Shown one piece after another: positions 43,730-55,406 of a stretch of 64,000 bases of DNA; position 1 is the first letter of the stretch; every line of letters begins with the position of its first letter. Source of the stretch: Agromyces mariniharenae (lineage in GTDB: Bacteria; Actinomycetota; Actinomycetes; Actinomycetales; Microbacteriaceae); assembly GCF_008122505.1 (NCBI RefSeq), contig NZ_VSSB01000001.1, positions 2,092,891 through 2,156,890 on the forward strand, read 5' to 3'. The notes beneath the pieces are model-generated. The model was given only the letters and a program-made list of their open reading frames with translations. It did no database searches and was not told the origin of the DNA. The translations under genes were made by a program, and so were the position numbers.

Positions 43730-45790
43730 GTGCCCAAGAACAAGAAGCCCGCGGGCGGACGACCCGCCAGGAACTTCGATCCCTCGTACGCGAAGGGCGG
43801 CCGCAAGGGCGGCCCCGCCGCGCGTCACGGCTCGTCGACGCAGAAGCCCGGATCGCGCAGCGCCGGCCACCGCGGCTACCGCCCCGAGGAGGAGGCCCCC
43901 CGCAAGGAGCGCTGGTCGCGCGAGGAGCGCGTCGCCACGGGCCGCACGCCGCACCGCGCCGTGCGCGACGGACGTCCGGCGCGTGAGGAGCGCCCCGGCC
44001 GCGACGAGCGTGCGCCGCGCGCGCACTATCGGGAGGACCGCCCGGCGCGTTCGTACGACCGCGATGACCGTGCGCCGCGCCGGTTCGACCGCGACGACCG
44101 TGCGCCGCGTCGGTTCGAGCGTGACGAGCGTCCCGCGCGTTCGTACGACCGCGGTGAGCGTGCCCCGCGTCGGTTCGACCGTGACGAGCGTCCCGCGCGT
44201 CCGTACGACCGGGACGACCGCGCCCCGCGTCGGTTCGACCGCGACGAGCGACCCGCGCGCTCCTACGACCGTGACGATCGTGCGCCGCGTCGCTTCGAGC
44301 GTGACGATCGTGCCCCGCGTCGCTTCGACCGTGACGACCGTGCGCCGCGCCGGTTCGACCGCGACGAGCGTCCCGTCCGCCGCGAGTTCGACCGCGACGA
44401 GCGTCCCGTCCGCCGCGAGTTCGACCGCCCCGGCTTCCGCGACTCCGAGCGTCGCGCGTCGAGCTTCTCCCCGTCCCGCGAGGCGGAGGCCCGCTTCACG
44501 CCGCAGGACGACGTCGTGCTCGAGCGCCTCGAGGCCGAGGCCATCCAGGCCGACGCGGTCGAGGGCGTGACCTTCGCCGACCTCGGGCTCGGCGGCAATG
44601 TCGTGCGCGCGCTCGCCGAGCTCGGCGCCGAGTCGCCGTTCCCGATCCAGGCGGCGACGATCCCGGTCGTGCTCGAGGGTCGCGACGTGCTCGGCCGCGG
44701 CCGCACCGGTTCCGGCAAGACCATCGCGTTCGGCGCGCCCACGGTCGAGCGCCTCATGCAACTCTGGGCGGAGTCGGGCAAGTCGGGCGGCAAGCGGCAG
44801 ATCGGCCGGAGCCCCCGCGCGCTGATCCTCGCGCCGACGCGCGAGCTCGCGCTGCAGATCGACCGCACGGTGCAGCCGATCGCGCAGAGCGTCGGCCTCT
44901 ACACCACGCAGGTCTACGGCGGCGTCCCGCAGGGCCGCCAGGTGGGCGCGCTCCAGCGCGGTGTCGACATCGTGATCGGCACGCCCGGCCGCATCGAGGA
45001 CCTCGTGGAGCAGGGCCGCCTCGACCTCAGCCAGGTCGTCGTCACCGTGCTCGACGAGGCCGACCACATGTGCGACCTCGGCTTCCTCGAGCCGGTGCAG
45101 CGCATCATCCGCCGCACCTCCGAAGGCGGGCAGAAGCTGCTGTTCTCCGCGACGCTCGACACCGGCGTCGCCGCGCTCGTCGACGAGTTCCTCGTCGACC
45201 CGGCGGTGCACGAGGTGGCCGGCGAGGACCAGGCGTCCTCGACGATCGACCACCGCGTGTTCGTCATCGACAACCGCGACAAGCGCGACATCGTGGCCCA
45301 GCTCGCCCAGCGCGACGGCAAGACCCTCGTCTTCTCGCGCACCCGCGCGTTCGCCGAGGACCTCACCGACCACCTCGAGGACTACGGCATCCGCGCGGTG
45401 GCGCTGCACGGCGACCTCAACCAGTCGCGCCGCACGCGCAACCTGCAGCAGCTCACGAGCGGCCGGGTCGACGTGCTGGTGGCCACGGATGTCGCGGCAC
45501 GCGGCATCCACGTCGACGACATCGACCTCGTGATCCAGGCCGACGCCCCCGACGAGTACAAGACCTACCTGCACCGCGCCGGACGCACCGGCCGCGCGGG
45601 CAAGGAGGGCCGCGTCGTCACGCTCATCCCGCGCAACCGCCAGCGTCGCATGGCCGAGCTGCTCGGCCGCGCCGAGATCGACGTCGACTTCGAGGACGTG
45701 CGCCTCGGCGACGAACTGCTCACCGACCTCGACACCATCGAGACGGCGCCGGTGGAGACCGAGCGCGAGCCCCAGGAGGTCGTCTCCTAG
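43730..45790 (+). CDS. DEAD-box RNA helicase with long Arg/Asp repeat N-terminus
   Basis: 686 residues from a GTG at 43730, preceded by AGGAAG. About residues 70-245 are a disordered basic/acidic repeat built from RDDRAPRRFD and RDERPARSYD units. The helicase core follows: Q motif FPIQAATIP, Walker A GRGRTGSGKT, PTRELALQI, DEAD (VLDEADHM), SAT (LLFSATLD), and motif [12 protein letters not shown]. Unusually the RGG-like tail is at the N-terminus. Expected to remodel RNA in ribosome assembly or cold adaptation. A strong terminator follows. Confidence 0.93.
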   Translation: MPKNKKPAGGRPARNFDPSYAKGGRKGGPAARHGSSTQKPGSRSAGHRGYRPEEEAPRKERWSREERVATGRTPHRAVRDGRPAREERPGRDERAPRAHYREDRPARSYDRDDRAPRRFDRDDRAPRRFERDERPARSYDRGERAPRRFDRDERPARPYDRDDRAPRRFDRDERPARSYDRDDRAPRRFERDDRAPRRFDRDDRAPRRFDRDERPVRREFDRDERPVRREFDRPGFRDSERRASSFSPSREAEARFTPQDDVVLERLEAEAIQADAVEGVTFADLGLGGNVVRALAELGAESPFPIQAATIPVVLEGRDVLGRGRTGSGKTIAFGAPTVERLMQLWAESGKSGGKRQIGRSPRALILAPTRELALQIDRTVQPIAQSVGLYTTQVYGGVPQGRQVGALQRGVDIVIGTPGRIEDLVEQGRLDLSQVVVTVLDEADHMCDLGFLEPVQRIIRRTSEGGQKLLFSATLDTGVAALVDEFLVDPAVHEVAGEDQASSTIDHRVFVIDNRDKRDIVAQLAQRDGKTLVFSRTRAFAEDLTDHLEDYGIRAVALHGDLNQSRRTRNLQQLTSGRVDVLVATDVAARGIHVDDIDLVIQADAPDEYKTYLHRAGRTGRAGKEGRVVTLIPRNRQRRMAELLGRAEIDVDFEDVRLGDELLTDLDTIETAPVETEREPQEVVS

Positions 45791-45816
45791 GAGACCCGCG
45801 CCGACCGGCTCGAACA

Positions 45817-45843
45817 GGCCCGCGACCCGCCCGGTCGCGGGCC
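45817..45843 (+). terminator. Intrinsic terminator of the helicase gene
   Basis: Perfect 11-bp stem GGCCCGCGACC/GGTCGCGGGCC with a CGCCC loop, followed by TTCTCG. It begins 26 bases after the stop codon. The stop itself lies in another palindrome, GTCTCCTAGGAGAC (45782-45795). Confidence 0.85.
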
Positions 45844-45938
45844 TTCTCGCGTGTCACGCGCAGGGCTACCATGAGCGCACGCGCGATGCCGTGCACGACT
45901 GGGCGTGGGCGAGGGCGCGAGGTGTGGAGGGCATCGAC

Positions 45939-46646
45939 ATGAGCGACGACCAGAACCCGCAGGCCGGATCGCCGGACTCGCCGACGCCGGGGGCGTCGCC
46001 ATCGCCCGGCGGTTCACCGACGGTGAGCCGCGCGATGCTCCTCTGGGTCGGCGCCGCGGTGGTCGTGCTCTCGTTCGTCGCGGCGTTCCTCGGGTCGTGG
46101 CTCGCGCGCTCGGCCGATGCGACCGAGGCCGCGCCCACGCCGACGCCGACGGCCGCGGAGGTCGACGAGGCCGCCTACGAGGAGGCCATCGAGGAGATCC
46201 TGCCCGCCGGCTCGGCCGTGCGCGCCGGCACCGGGGTGCCCGAGGCGGGCAAGGGCTACGAGGGCGACGTCTACATCGACATCTCGAACTCCGATGTGTA
46301 CCTGTTCCAGGACGGCGAATGGACCCTCGTCGGCAACATCCGCCAGAACGCGGCCGAGAACCTCACGGGTGCGCAGGGTCCGCAGGGGGAGCAGGGCGCA
46401 CAGGGCGAGCAGGGTGCCCAGGGCGAGCAGGGTGCGCAGGGCGAGCAGGGCGAGGCCGGAACGCCGGGCACCCAGGTGCTCCTCGGCACCGGCGTGCCCG
46501 ACCCCGAGACCTGCACGACCGACGGCGACATCTTCATCGACACGAGCACCGTGCAGTTCTACGAGTGCACGGCCGGCGAGTGGACGCTGTTCGGCCCGAC
46601 GCCGACGCAGCTGCCCGCCCCGACCGAGGCGCCCACCGAGGGCTGA
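45939..46646 (+). CDS. Membrane-anchored collagen-like protein with twin flanking modules
   Basis: 235 residues from the ATG at 45939, eight bases after GGAGG. N-terminal Ser/Pro-rich cytoplasmic part, one membrane helix ([20 protein letters not shown]), then an outer part. Two homologous blocks, each starting GTGVP and ending GEWTL(V/F)G, flank eleven collagen-like Gly-X-Y triplets ([12 protein letters not shown] and so on). The triplets are Gln/Glu-rich and lack the Pro-rich stabilisation of animal collagen. Probably a trimeric surface protein; the function is unknown. Confidence 0.75.
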   Translation: MSDDQNPQAGSPDSPTPGASPSPGGSPTVSRAMLLWVGAAVVVLSFVAAFLGSWLARSADATEAAPTPTPTAAEVDEAAYEEAIEEILPAGSAVRAGTGVPEAGKGYEGDVYIDISNSDVYLFQDGEWTLVGNIRQNAAENLTGAQGPQGEQGAQGEQGAQGEQGAQGEQGEAGTPGTQVLLGTGVPDPETCTTDGDIFIDTSTVQFYECTAGEWTLFGPTPTQLPAPTEAPTEG

Positions 46647-46746
46647 GGCAACCCGACCGATGGCGTCGCGTGGCAACGAGTGCCGGTGCGACGCCATCGT
46701 CGTGTGTCGCCCCGAGTGGCGCCCCGCCCGACCCTGGGGCATAATT

Positions 46747-46768
46747 ACTGACTGAACGGTCGGTTGCC
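46747..46768. promoter_or_regulatory. Predicted PaaR operator upstream of paaJ
   Basis: The core ACTGAACGGTCGGTT matches the paaI/paaA operator core ACTGAACGATCGGTT in all but one base. It lies directly after CATAAT (46740-46745), a likely -10, where a repressor would block paaJ-F-H-Z transcription. Confidence 0.7.
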
Positions 46769-46862
46769 AATTCCGAGCTCGAGCTGCCGCTCGACCGGGA
46801 GGACCCGTCGGCGAATACGCTGGGCGGGCGAGCGTTCCCGGACGATGCAGTCAGGAGTGAGC

Positions 46863-48058
<1,196 letters not shown>

Positions 48059-48059
<1 letters not shown>

Positions 48060-48825
48060 TGGGCGAGGTTCCCCCGCTGTCGGATGCCGCGGGCGGGCCG
48101 CTGCGCGTCGAGCGGTTCGACGACCGCGTAGTCGCCACGCTGAACCGGCCCGAGAAGCGGAACGCCATCGACCAGGCCACGATCGATGCGCTGCACCTGC
48201 TGTGCGCGGAGCTCGAGGCGATTCCGCGGATCCTGATCCTCACGGGCGCCGGCGGCGTGTTCGCGTCGGGCGCCGACATCGGAGAGCTGCGCGAGCGCCG
48301 GGCCGACGACGCGCGGCGGGGCATCAACGCGAACGCGTTCGTGCGCGTGCACGAGCTGCCCATGCCGGTCATCGCCGCCCTCGACGGCTATGCGCTCGGC
48401 GGCGGGGCCGAGCTCGCGTACGCGGCCGACATCCGCATCGCCACGCCGCGCCTGCGCATCGGCAACCCCGAGACAGGGCTCGGCATCATCGCCGCGGCCG
48501 GCGCGAGCTGGCGCCTGAAGGAGATCGTGGGCGAGGCGCGCGCGATCGAGCTGCTGCTCACGGGGCGGGCGATCGGCGCCGACGAGGCGCGCGACCTCGG
48601 CCTCGTGACCGAGCTGCACCCGGTCGACGAGCTCCTGCCCGCGGCGCACGCGATCGCCGACCGCATCGCCGCGAACGACCGGGCCGCGACGATCGCCACG
48701 AAGCGCGTGTTCCGCGCGCCGCGCGCGGACCATCCCGCCGTCGACCTCGAGGAGCAGGCCGAGCTCTTCGAGAGCCCCGAGAAGTTCCGGCGCATGACCG
48801 AGTTCCTCGAGCGGAGGCAGAAGCG

Positions 48826-48829
<4 letters not shown>
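48059..48829 (+). CDS. paaF: Enoyl-CoA hydratase (2,3-dehydroadipyl-CoA hydratase)
   Basis: 256 residues, crotonase fold. Both catalytic glutamates are present: the first in GYALGGGAELAYAADIR, the second in NPETGLGI. This supports hydration rather than isomerisation and distinguishes it from the paaG-like paralogue at 62112. ATG shares one base with the paaJ stop (TGATG). Its 3' end overlaps paaH. Confidence 0.87.
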
Positions 48830-49800
<971 letters not shown>

Positions 49801-49829
49801 CGCGCATCACCGTCGCGCTCACCCCGCCG

Positions 49830-49903
49830 CTGCGCCAGTTCGCGCGGCTCCGCACCAGTCGTAATGGCGCAGTGCGCGCCGAAGTGGCGCTCTGCGCGCC
49901 GGG
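49830..49903. repeat. GCGCCACTTC-family palindromic repeat, copy 2
   Basis: Fills most of the paaH-paaZ gap: CTGCGCCAGTTCGCG at the left, GCCGAAGTGGCGCTCTGCG at the right, ending at the GGGAGG that serves paaZ. Diverged relative of the copies at 14867 and 56095. Confidence 0.55.
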
Positions 49904-49912
49904 AGGAATGCA

Positions 49913-52006
49913 ATGACCGAGACGATGACCGACATCCTGCCGAGCTACGTCCAGGGCGAGTGGTGGACGCCCGATGCCGCGGCCGCGGCGTCGGCGACCG
50001 AGGTGCGCGACGCGTCGACGGGCGACGTGATCGCCCGCGTCTCGACCGAGGGGCTCGACCTCGCGGGCGCGCTCGAGTACGCCCGCACCGTCGGCCAGGC
50101 GAGCCTCGGCGAGCTGACCTTCCACCAGCGGGCGGTGCTGCTCAAGCAGTTCGCGCTCGCGCTCACCGAGCGCAAGGCCGAGCTGTACGAGCTGTCGAGC
50201 CGCACCGGTGCGACGAAGCAGGACTCCTGGGTCGACATCGACGGCGGCATCGGGGTGCTCTTCACGTACTCGGGCAAGGGCCGCCGCGAGATGCCGAACA
50301 GCAAGGTCTACATCGACGGGAACGTCGAGAACCTCTCGAAGGACGGCTCATTCCTCGGACGGCATATCTACACTCGGCTCCCCGGCGTGGCCGTGCAGAT
50401 CAACGCGTTCAACTTCCCGGTTTGGGGCTCGCTCGAGAAGTTCGCCCCAGCGTTCCTCGCGGGTGTCCCGACGATCGTGAAGCCCGCGACGCCGACGGGC
50501 TACCTCGCCGAGGCGATGGTCCGCATCCTCGTGGAATCGGGCCTGCTGCCCGCGGGCTCGCTCCAGCTCGTGTCGGGCAGCGTGCCCGACCTCTTCGACC
50601 ACCTCCGCCTCGGCGACCTCGTCGCGTTCACGGGGTCGGCGTCGACCGCGGAGCGGCTGCGCGCGCACGACTCCGTGCAGACGGGCGGCGTGCGGTTCAC
50701 GAGCGAGACCGACTCGATCAACGCTTCGATCCTCGGCACCGACGCGGTGTCCGGCACGCCCGAGTTCGACGCGTACGTGAAGCAGCTCGTCGTCGAGATG
50801 ACCACGAAGGCGGGCCAGAAGTGCACCGCCATCCGCCGTGCGTTCGTGCCCGAGGCATCCGTCGACGCGGTCATCGACGCCGTGCGCGCCCGCATCGCCG
50901 AGCGCGTGGTCGTCGGCGACCCGCGCGCCGAGGGCGTCACCATGGGCCCGCTCGCGTCGATCGCGCAGCGCGACGAGGTGCTCCGCCAGGTCGGCCGGCT
51001 CGAGGAGGCGGGCGGCGAGCTCGTCATCGGGTCGACGGATGCCCCGAGCGTCATGCACGCCGACGGCAGCACCGGCGCGGCATCCGACGGCGCCTTCGTC
51101 GTGCCCATGCTGCTGCGGTTCGCGGATGCCGCGAGCCCCGCGCTGCACGAGGTCGAGGCGTTCGGGCCGGTCGCGTCGATCGTCGGCTACGGCTCGCTCG
51201 ACGAGGCGTCCGGGCTCGTGGCCCGCGGCGGCGGATCGCTCGTGACGAGCGTCGCGACGCACGACCCGTCGGTCGCCGTCGCGCTCGCGTCGGGCATCGC
51301 CGCGTACAACGGCCGCGTGCTCTTCCTCGACCGCGACGACGCGCGCAGCTCGACGGGCCACGGCTCGCCGCTGCCGAACCTCGTGCACGGCGGACCGGGT
51401 CGCGCCGGAGGCGGCGAGGAGCTCGGCGGCATCCGTGCCGTGCTGCACCACATGCAGCGCACGGCCGTGCAGGGTTCGCCCGAGATGCTCACCGCCCTCA
51501 CCGGCGTCTGGCACCAGGGCGCGGCGTCGCAGCCGGGCGGCGTGCACCCGTTCCGCAAGTCGCTCGCGGAGCTGCGCATCGGCGACCAGGTCGTCTCGGC
51601 GTCGCGCACGGTGACGCTCGAGGACATCGAGACGTTCGCGGAGTTCACGGGCGACACGTTCTACGCGCACATGGACGAGGAGGCCGCGGCCGCGAACCCG
51701 TTCTTCCCGGGTCGCGTCGCGCACGGGTACCTGCTCGTGTCGTGGGCCGCCGGCCTGTTCGTCGACGCCGCGCCCGGCCCGGTGCTCGCGAACTACGGCC
51801 TCGAGAACCTGCGGTTCATCACGCCCGTGTCGCCCGGCGACTCGATCCGCGTGGAGCTCACGGCGAAGCAGATCTCGCCGCGGGAGACCGACGAATACGG
51901 CGAGGTGCGCTGGGACGCGGTGCTGAAGAACCAGGACGACGAGATCGTGGCGACCTACGACGTGCTCACGCTCGTCGCGAAGGAGCAGGCGCCGCAGCCG
52001 GCGTAG
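49913..52006 (+). CDS. paaZ: Bifunctional oxepin-CoA hydrolase / semialdehyde dehydrogenase
   Basis: 697 residues, full length. Aldehyde dehydrogenase domain (about 1-530) with NAFNFPVWGSLEKFAPA, FTGSASTAERL and the catalytic Cys in TKAGQKCTAIRR; then a MaoC hydratase domain (about 545-690) with EFTGDTFYAHMDEEAA and GRVAHGYLL. Opens the oxepin-CoA ring and oxidises the aldehyde product. GGAGG lies seven bases before the ATG. Last gene of the forward paaJ operon. Confidence 0.95.
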   Translation: MTETMTDILPSYVQGEWWTPDAAAAASATEVRDASTGDVIARVSTEGLDLAGALEYARTVGQASLGELTFHQRAVLLKQFALALTERKAELYELSSRTGATKQDSWVDIDGGIGVLFTYSGKGRREMPNSKVYIDGNVENLSKDGSFLGRHIYTRLPGVAVQINAFNFPVWGSLEKFAPAFLAGVPTIVKPATPTGYLAEAMVRILVESGLLPAGSLQLVSGSVPDLFDHLRLGDLVAFTGSASTAERLRAHDSVQTGGVRFTSETDSINASILGTDAVSGTPEFDAYVKQLVVEMTTKAGQKCTAIRRAFVPEASVDAVIDAVRARIAERVVVGDPRAEGVTMGPLASIAQRDEVLRQVGRLEEAGGELVIGSTDAPSVMHADGSTGAASDGAFVVPMLLRFADAASPALHEVEAFGPVASIVGYGSLDEASGLVARGGGSLVTSVATHDPSVAVALASGIAAYNGRVLFLDRDDARSSTGHGSPLPNLVHGGPGRAGGGEELGGIRAVLHHMQRTAVQGSPEMLTALTGVWHQGAASQPGGVHPFRKSLAELRIGDQVVSASRTVTLEDIETFAEFTGDTFYAHMDEEAAAANPFFPGRVAHGYLLVSWAAGLFVDAAPGPVLANYGLENLRFITPVSPGDSIRVELTAKQISPRETDEYGEVRWDAVLKNQDDEIVATYDVLTLVAKEQAPQPA

Positions 52007-52031
52007 CGCCGGGAATCGGCCGCGGAGCGCG

Positions 52032-53854
52032 TCAGCCGCGCAGCGCGAGCACGAACGGGAGCACCGCGCTCGCGCCCCGCTCCCTGAGCGCTCGGCCCAG
52101 TCCCAGTCGGCGAGCACGCGCACGCAGGCCGCCAGCACCTGCGGCGGAACCGGAGCGTCGAGCGTGTTCGGCGCGAACAGCTCGCGCAGGGTGCCGCCCC
52201 AGCCGAGGTCGGTGAGCCGCGCGAGCGCGCGGCCCTCGTCGGCCTGCTCGCCGGCGGGGATGCGGCCCTTCACCGGGACGCCGAGCCGGTCGGCGCCCGT
52301 CGGCCACGCTCGCCGCGGCTCGATGGGCACGCCCACCCGGTCGAGCGCGCCGGCGGCGGCCTCGGCCGCCCCGTCGGCCAGGCCGCCCGGGTACCAGGCG
52401 CCGGCGCAGGTGTCGCACCGGCCGCAGGGCACCGCCGTCTCGTCGTCGAGCGAGCGCTGCAGGAACGCCATGCGGCATCCGTCGGTCTGCTCGTACTCGA
52501 CCATGTGCCGCTGCTCCGCCTCGCGTTCTTGTGCGATGCGCCCGTAGCGCTCGGCGTCGTAGCTCCACGGCTCGCCGGTCGCGACCCACCCGCCCTGCAC
52601 GCGGCGCACCGCGCCGTCGACGTCGAGCACCTTGAGCAGCAGCTCGAGCGGCGTGCGGCGAATGTCGACCCGCGCCTCGAGCGCCGGCGTCGACAGCGGG
52701 ACGTCGGACAGCTCGGCGATCACGCGACGGGCGCGCTCCTCGTCGGGCATCGACGCGGTCGCGAAGTAGTGCCAGATCGCCGGATCCTCGTTGCCGGGGA
52801 GCAGGAGCACGTCGGCGCGCTCGGTCGCACGGCCGGCTCGCCCGACCTGCTGGTAGTAGGCGACGGGCGACGACGGCGCCCCGAGGTGCACCACGAAGCC
52901 GAGGTCGGGCTTGTCGAATCCCATGCCGAGCGCGCTCGTGGCGATGAGGGCCTTCACCTCGTTGCGCTTGAGCAGGGCCTCGGACTCCTCGCGCTCGTCG
53001 GGATCGGTCTGGCCCGTGTACGCCCGCACGTCGTGCCCCCGCTCGCGCAGGAGGCGCGCCGTGTCGTTCGCCGCCGACACGGTGAGCGTGTAGATGATGC
53101 CCGAGCCGGGGAGATCGTCGAGGTGGCTCAGCAGCCAGGCGAGGCGGGTCGTGGAGTCGGGGAGTCGCAGGACGCCGAGGCGCAGCGACGAGCGGGCCAG
53201 CGGGCCGCGGATCGTGAGCACCTCGCTCCCGCCGAGCTGCTCCGCGACGTCCGCCACCACCCGGCTGTTGGCCGTCGCCGTGGTCGCGAGCACCGGGACG
53301 TCGGCCGGGATGCGGGCGATGAGGTCGCGGAGCCGCCGGTAGTCGGGCCGGAAGTCGTGGCCCCAGTCGCTGATGCAGTGCGCCTCGTCGACGACGAGCA
53401 GGCCGATGCGTCGCACGAGCGCGGGCAGCTGCTCCTCGCGGAAGGAGGGGTTGTTGAGCCGCTCGGGCGAGACCAGCAGCACGTCGACCTCGTCGGCGTC
53501 GAGCCGGCGCAGCACGTCGCTCCACTCGTGGGGGTTCGTCGAGTTGATCGCGACCGCTCGCACGCCCGCACGCTCGGCCGCGGCGATCTGGTCGCGCATG
53601 AGGGCGAGCAGCGGCGAGACGAGCACGGTCGGGCCGCCGCCCCTGCGGCGCAGCAGCGCGGTGGCCACGAAGTAGACCGCCGACTTGCCCCATCCGGTGC
53701 GCTGCACCACGAGCGCGCGCCGTCGCCCATCGACGAGCGCCTCGATCGCCTCGAACTGCCCGTCGTGGAACTCCGCGTCGGGCCGGCCCACGAGGTCGCG
53801 GAGTGCGGCGAGGGCGTCGGCGCGCGTCGCATCGGTCGCGACGAGGGGGCTCAT
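52032..53854 (-). CDS. recQ: RecQ-family helicase with apparent 3' frameshift
   Basis: Helicase core intact: Walker A RTGWGKS, DEAHCISDWGHDFRP, YTGQTDPDEREE region, QQVGRAGRATE, and a four-Cys zinc motif (GCRMAF ... PCGRCDTC). The reading frame then runs past WDWAERSG without a stop for 1.7 kb, antisense to paaZ, which is not credible. A single base shift near 52085-52110 gives a short ending (LRERGASAVLPFVLALRG) and a stop at 52032, just outside paaZ. So the gene is about 607 codons with a frameshift, either a real mutation or a sequencing error. It interrupts the paa locus and is unrelated to it. Confidence 0.8.
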
Positions 53855-53904
53855 GCGTCCACTCTCGCCGATGCGGCCGACATCCGCGTTCGCGCCACCG
53901 CCCT

Positions 53905-53966
53905 GGAATCCCGTTCGCGTGCAGGAATCCCCTCCGACCGGGATTCCGGCGCGCCGACGGGATTCC
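53905..53966. repeat. Dyad-symmetric array of four GGAATCCC boxes
   Basis: GGAATCCC at 53905-53912 and 53924-53931, and its complement GGGATTCC at 53940-53947 and 53959-53966. Spacing is 19, 16 and 19, an exact dyad about 53935.5. The arms are about 27 bp with few mismatches around an 8-base centre. It sits between the LLM gene end and the recQ start. Confidence 0.7.
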
Positions 53967-53984
53967 GCCGCGTCGGCGCGGGAC

Positions 53985-55055
53985 TCAGCGGTTGGGCGTC
54001 CAGCCGATGGCCGGGCCGACGTGCTCGGCGATCGACGCGAGCAGGCGCGCGTTGTAGTCGACGCCGAGCTGGTTCGGCACGGTGACGAGCAGCGTGTCGG
54101 CGGCCGCGACGGCCTTGTCGTTCGCGAGCTCCTCGGCGATCTCGTCGGGCTCGCCGATGTAGCTCTTGCCGAAGCGCGCGAGCCCGCCGTCGAGGAAGCC
54201 GACCTGGTCCTTGGTGTCGCTGCCGACCCGCGGGCCGAAGTACTCGCGGTCCTCGTCGGTCACGAGCGGGATGACGCTGCGCGACACCGAGACGCGCGGC
54301 GTGCGCTCCCAGCCGGCGGCCTCCCACGCGTCGCGGTAGAGCTGGATCTGCTCGTATTGCAGCTCGTCGAACGGCACGCCGGTGTCCTCGGTCAGCAGCG
54401 TCGAGCTCATGAGGTTCATGCCCTGCTCGGCGGTCCACTCGGCCGTGGCGCGGGTGCCGCTGCCCCACCAGATGCGGTCGGCGAGGCCGGGCGACTGCGG
54501 CTGGATCGGCAGCGCGGCCGTGGAGCCCGTCATCTGCGGGTTGCCGGCCACGACGCCCGCTCCGGTGATCGCGGCCCGGAACACCTCGGTCTTCTGGCGC
54601 GCGAGGTCGGCGTCGGTCTCGCCCTCTGGCGGCACGAACCCGAACGCGTGCGATCCGTTCTGCGCGGGCTCGGGTGAGCCTCGGCTCACGCCCAGCTGCA
54701 GCCGGCCCTCGCCGCCGGCGTGGGCGCTGATGAGGTCGGCGGCCGCGGCATCCTCGGCCATGTACAGCGGGTTCTCGTAGCGCATGTCGATGACGCCCGT
54801 GCCGATCTCGATGCGGCTCGTGCGGGCGCCGATCGCGGCGAGCAGCGGGAACGGGCTCGCGAGCTGCCGCGCGAAGTGGTGCACCCGGAAGAACGCGCCG
54901 TCGATGCCGAGCTCCTCGGCCGCGACCGCGAGCTCGATCGACTGCACGAGCGCGTCGCGCCCCGAGCGGGTCGACGACTGCGGCGAGGGGTGCCAGTGGC
55001 CGAACGAGAGGAATCCGATGCGCTGCTTCACGACGGGTACAGCATCCTGCGGCAT
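53985..55055 (-). CDS. Luciferase-like (LLM class) flavin-dependent monooxygenase
   Basis: 356 residues, TIM-barrel F420/FMN monooxygenase family. Conserved parts include RIGFLSFGHWHP, the ELGIDGAFFRVHHFARQLASP region, IEIGTGVIDMRYENPLYMAEDAAAADLIS and GRLQLGVSRGSPEP. Members oxidise diverse substrates (alkanes, sulfonates, aromatics); this one cannot be assigned. Its place inside the paa locus may be chance. AGGGGA lies about nine bases before the ATG. Confidence 0.87.
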   Translation of the reverse strand: MPQDAVPVVKQRIGFLSFGHWHPSPQSSTRSGRDALVQSIELAVAAEELGIDGAFFRVHHFARQLASPFPLLAAIGARTSRIEIGTGVIDMRYENPLYMAEDAAAADLISAHAGGEGRLQLGVSRGSPEPAQNGSHAFGFVPPEGETDADLARQKTEVFRAAITGAGVVAGNPQMTGSTAALPIQPQSPGLADRIWWGSGTRATAEWTAEQGMNLMSSTLLTEDTGVPFDELQYEQIQLYRDAWEAAGWERTPRVSVSRSVIPLVTDEDREYFGPRVGSDTKDQVGFLDGGLARFGKSYIGEPDEIAEELANDKAVAAADTLLVTVPNQLGVDYNARLLASIAEHVGPAIGWTPNR

Positions 55056-55166
55056 CCGCTCATTCCCCTCTGCGTCTCGGCCGCGGAGAATAGGGCATCT
55101 GCCGGATGCCGGGCGGCCACCTCAGACCCGAGTCTAGGGTCAACGAACCACGGAACCGGAGTGGAC

Positions 55167-55361
55167 ATGTTGATCTCGGAACTGACCTTCCCGCACCTCG
55201 CCGAGGCCCGCGAGGCGCAGCTCGCCATGGAGCTCGAGCGTCGCCGGGTCGTCGCCGAACGACTCGCCGAGACGTCGGGCGACGCGCCGGCACGCACGCG
55301 ACGTCGACGCGAGCGGATGCCGCGCGCCCGCGTCGCGACGAACGCGCCCTGCCCGGCGTAG
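55167..55361 (+). CDS. Small hypothetical protein, 64 residues
   Basis: ATG at 55167 with GGAG (55158-55161) five bases upstream. The N-terminal half is an amphipathic, highly charged helix (HLAEAREAQLAMELERRR); the C-terminus is Arg-rich (RTRRRRERMPRAR). No family is recognised. The good ribosome site and codon pattern argue that it is real; a DNA- or RNA-binding micro-protein is conceivable. Confidence 0.5.
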   Translation: MLISELTFPHLAEAREAQLAMELERRRVVAERLAETSGDAPARTRRRRERMPRARVATNAPCPA

Positions 55362-55406
55362 GGGGTCCGTGACGCCGCTGCGCGGCTCCTCGACCCGCGG
55401 AGGCAC

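Noticed and set aside
44030..44430. Repeats considered as a mobile repeat array
   Set aside because: They encode the RD-repeat tail of the DEAD-box helicase in frame.
45782..45795. GTCTCCTAGGAGAC palindrome considered as an operator or terminator
   Set aside because: It has no loop and spans the helicase stop codon; the 11-bp hairpin just downstream is the better terminator, so this one may be chance.
50348..52020. Extension of the recQ frame antisense to paaZ
   Set aside because: paaZ is full length with all motifs; the extension has no domain. A frameshift near the recQ end is the simpler reading.
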